Shown: in pieces, positions 62,370 through 64,000 of the stretch
Layout of the letters: the number at the start of each line of letters is the position of its first letter
Numbering within the stretch: the stretch's first letter is position 1
Assembly (NCBI RefSeq): GCF_000384035.1
Contig: NZ_KB913024.1
Location: 201,088-265,087, forward strand
Source of the DNA: Actinopolyspora mortivallis DSM 44261
Lineage (GTDB): Bacteria > Actinomycetota > Actinomycetes > Mycobacteriales > Pseudonocardiaceae
Direction: 5' to 3'
DNA length: 64,000 nucleotides
The notes under the pieces: model-generated
What the model saw: the letters and a program-made list of their open reading frames with translations, nothing else
Databases searched by the model: none
What the model was told of the DNA's origin: nothing
Program-made: the position numbers and the translations under genes

Positions 62370-62389
62370 TGTGTGAGAGTATTCACACA
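62370..62389 (+). promoter_or_regulatory. Perfect CRP/FNR-family palindrome over a start codon
   Basis: TGTGA (62372-62376), six bases, then TCACA (62383-62387) is the exact CRP consensus; the symmetry extends to a 20-base palindrome. Its last base is the A of the small ORF's ATG. Binding there would block expression. It could also overlap a -10 element (GAGTAT). Confidence 0.55.
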
Positions 62390-62556
62390 TGGGTGCCATC
62401 GCTGTTACCGCTCTGATCGCTTTGTTCGCCGTTGGCCTGGTCCTCGGGCTGGTCGTGCTGGCCACGTTCGCCGTCGCGGGAGCCAAGGCGGCCACGTTGG
62501 CCCAGGACGGCGGGAGCTGGGTGCTTGAACACTGGCCGCGCCGTGCGAAACACTGA
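62389..62556 (+). CDS. Small single-pass membrane protein (unknown)
   Basis: A 55-residue ORF: ATG 62389, then a strongly hydrophobic N-terminal helix (AIAVTALIALFAVGLVLGLV) and a short charged tail ending HWPRRAKH. Third-position GC is high, like real genes here. There is no Shine-Dalgarno sequence, so the message may be leaderless. The perfect CRP-type site overlaps its start. I do not recognise the family. Confidence 0.5.
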   Translation: MGAIAVTALIALFAVGLVLGLVVLATFAVAGAKAATLAQDGGSWVLEHWPRRAKH

Positions 62557-62609
62557 GATCGTGTCGTTTCCGACGTCGGTCGTCACACGAGCGGAGGTGA
62601 TCGAGCATC

Positions 62610-62702
62610 GTGCGTTACTTCCTCGGTGACCTGATCTACGTACTCTTTCTTCCGCTCGCGGTCATGGCGCTCGGTGTGCTCGCCGTGGTCGCGCTCGTCT
62701 GA
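62610..62702 (+). CDS. Possible 30-residue membrane peptide
   Basis: GTG 62610 with GGAGG twelve bases upstream encodes VRYFLGDLIYVLFLPLAVMA followed by LGVLAVVALV, almost wholly hydrophobic. Codon use is coding-like but the length is too small for certainty. It lies 53 bases after the preceding small membrane ORF and may be co-transcribed. Confidence 0.3.
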   Translation: MRYFLGDLIYVLFLPLAVMALGVLAVVALV

Positions 62703-63248
62703 TCACCAACAGCTCCCCTTTCGACAGGATGTCGCGTGCTGTGGCAGGCCCGCGGAGGGGAGTGTGACGGGTGCTCGGACGCCGGTGCTGATGCTGCCGG
62801 CGATCCCGCCAACGGTGACCGTGCTCCCCCCCCCGTCTCCCGGCCCGCATCGAGCGACGAGGCAGGCCGCTGAGCACCGACCCTCAGTCGTCCCCTCTCG
62901 CCAACCCACCGGGGTACTACCGCCCCGGTGACCACGTTCCCCGGCGGGCGCCGTCTCGGCGGCCCGCCCAACAGCTGCGGTGGCCCTGCCGGCAGGCGAA
63001 CCCCCAGTACGGGCAGTACCCCTCTCACGCTCGGGTCGACTCGGGGACGCGTTTCGAAGGCTTCGCGTGTGCGACGGTATGACGTGCGGGTTTTGTCCGA
63101 TACGAGGCGCGTTTGCTTGTGCAACGGTCTGGTTCGACCACGCACGCCGCCTGTCCCCCGGCTGCGATCATCGTATTGACACGAAGCCGATTCACCGTGG
63201 TTCGAGCGGCTCCGACGGGAGCAGGTTTCTTTCGAGAGGGAGGGGAAA
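62703..63248 (+). other. Region before the EspC-like gene
   Basis: 546 bases without a recognised gene. 62870-63082 is open from a CTG and encodes a Pro/Arg/Gln-rich peptide (NPPGYYRPGDHVP), possibly a decayed gene start. A TTGACA at about 63172-63177 lacks a good -10. A run of ten C's occurs near 62826-62835. Confidence 0.4.
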
Positions 63249-63551
63249 ATGGGATTCACCACGTCGGGGAGTGATCTGCCTCGGGTCGCCAAATCATTCT
63301 CGGACAGTGCGGAGAAAATACGTTCCCAGGTGAACGAAGTCGCGGCCAGTAACGTAACCGCCGACAAAGCAGGTAGGAAATTCCAGGAGCAGGGGAAGGC
63401 GTACGGGCAAGCACTCGACAGGATCGGGTCGAACGTCAAGGCTTTCGCCGACCACGGCGATCGACTGGCGCAGAAGTTCGACGAGTCCGGTAAGCAGTAC
63501 CAGGACAGTGATCGGTCCGGTGCCAACACCATCGAGCGGGTTCGGAGCTGA
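63249..63551 (+). CDS. EspC-like small type VII secretion target
   Basis: A 100-residue, mainly helical protein without cysteine or tryptophan (MGFTTSGSDLPRVAKSFSDS). Its size, Gln/Ser/Ala composition and two predicted amphipathic helices resemble the EspC/ESX-1 target family (PF10824-like). It starts at ATG 63249 behind GAGAGGGAGGGG. It ends two bases before the next ATG, so the two form an operon. It may be a secretion partner or chaperone for the following protein. Confidence 0.65.
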   Translation: MGFTTSGSDLPRVAKSFSDSAEKIRSQVNEVAASNVTADKAGRKFQEQGKAYGQALDRIGSNVKAFADHGDRLAQKFDESGKQYQDSDRSGANTIERVRS

Positions 63552-63553
63552 TA

Positions 63554-64000
63554 ATGGCTTTTTCGCGGAGGCGCGGCAGCGGCTCGGGCGAGAACTCGAC
63601 GGACTCCTCGGGTGGGTACGGAACCGAGAGCTCGTCGGGTAGTACTTCGAGTGTCGCAACGGGAACCGAGCGGCACCATGAGCAGAGTGGGGCAAGTCAC
63701 CAGGACAGTGGAAGCCACCACAGTGGAGGGAACCACCAGAGCGGAGGGAACCAGGGGGGCTCGGGTGGTCACTCCGGTGAGAGTGTGAGTTCTTCTTCCG
63801 GTGAGACCACCGGATCCTCGACGAACGCGGACTCCGGTACCACGGGGTCCGGTTCCACGGCCGGTGCCGCGGACGGCACGAGCTCCCTCGGTGACGCGGT
63901 CTCGTCGGTCAACGAAGCGGCCTCTGGCGTTCTCACCCCGGTCGGTAGTGCGCTGTCCTCCGTGGGGGACGCGCTCTCCGGTGCCGCCTCGGAGGTGGGT
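63554..64000 (+). CDS. Gly/Ser/His-rich protein, incomplete at window end
   Basis: 149 codons are open to the window edge from ATG 63554, with GGAG six bases upstream. The visible part is low-complexity Ser/Gly/Thr with a His-rich patch (HQDSGSHHSGGNHQSGGN). A more ordered segment begins near the edge (LGDAVSSVNEAASGVLTPVG). There is no signal peptide. Following an EspC-like gene directly, it may be an ESX substrate or the N-terminus of a secreted effector or toxin; the C-terminus is needed to tell. Confidence 0.6.
   Translation, partial: MAFSRRRGSGSGENSTDSSGGYGTESSSGSTSSVATGTERHHEQSGASHQDSGSHHSGGNHQSGGNQGGSGGHSGESVSSSSGETTGSSTNADSGTTGSGSTAGAADGTSSLGDAVSSVNEAASGVLTPVGSALSSVGDALSGAASEVG

Overview
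The window is a high-GC chromosomal segment from an actinobacterium. It combines GTG/TTG starts, an ESX (type VII) locus beside truA and rplM-rpsI-glmM, zinc-ribbon (C+) uS14 and bL36, a LID-less adenylate kinase and WXG100 proteins. Protein sequences look like Pseudonocardiales (Actinopolyspora/Saccharopolyspora-like). This assignment comes from recognising the sequences, not from a search.

Layout. 1-5.2 kb is an accessory patch: the trailer end of a CRISPR array, a small thioredoxin-like protein, and a minus-strand pair encoding a TPR-CHAT protease and an intact ADP-ribosylglycohydrolase. 5.2-13 kb is rpoB-rpoC behind a good promoter. 13-20 kb is accessory: an unknown coiled-coil protein, a MocR regulator divergent from an AhpD-like protein, and a 1362-residue protein with two apparently dead ADP-ribosylglycohydrolase domains. 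20-25 kb is the str operon (rpsL-rpsG-fusA-tuf). 25-31 kb is the S10 operon (rpsJ to rpsQ) and 31-35.4 kb the spc operon (rplN to rplO). 35.8-39 kb holds secY-adk-map. A PmtA-like methyltransferase on the minus strand follows. 40-45 kb is the alpha operon (infA-rpmJ-rpsM-rpsK-rpsD-rpoA-rplQ-truA).

45-59.5 kb is an ESX-4-type secretion locus in the ancestral position between truA and rplM: an unknown protein, eccE, eccB, mycP, eccD, eccC, an Hsp70-like/T7SA membrane protein and two WXG100 proteins. 59.8-62.3 kb is rplM-rpsI and glmM. The last 1.6 kb has two tiny membrane ORFs, one starting inside a perfect CRP-type palindrome, then an EspC-like small ESX target and the start of a Gly/Ser/His-rich protein that runs off the window.

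Most of the window builds the transcription, translation and protein-export machinery. The accessory parts are CRISPR, CHAT/ADP-ribose functions, type VII secretion and a possible secreted effector pair. The least expected signals are an 18-base dyad shared by the rpsL and rpsJ leaders, the CHAT-ADP-ribosylglycohydrolase operon next to the CRISPR array, and the double pseudo-ADP-ribosylglycohydrolase.
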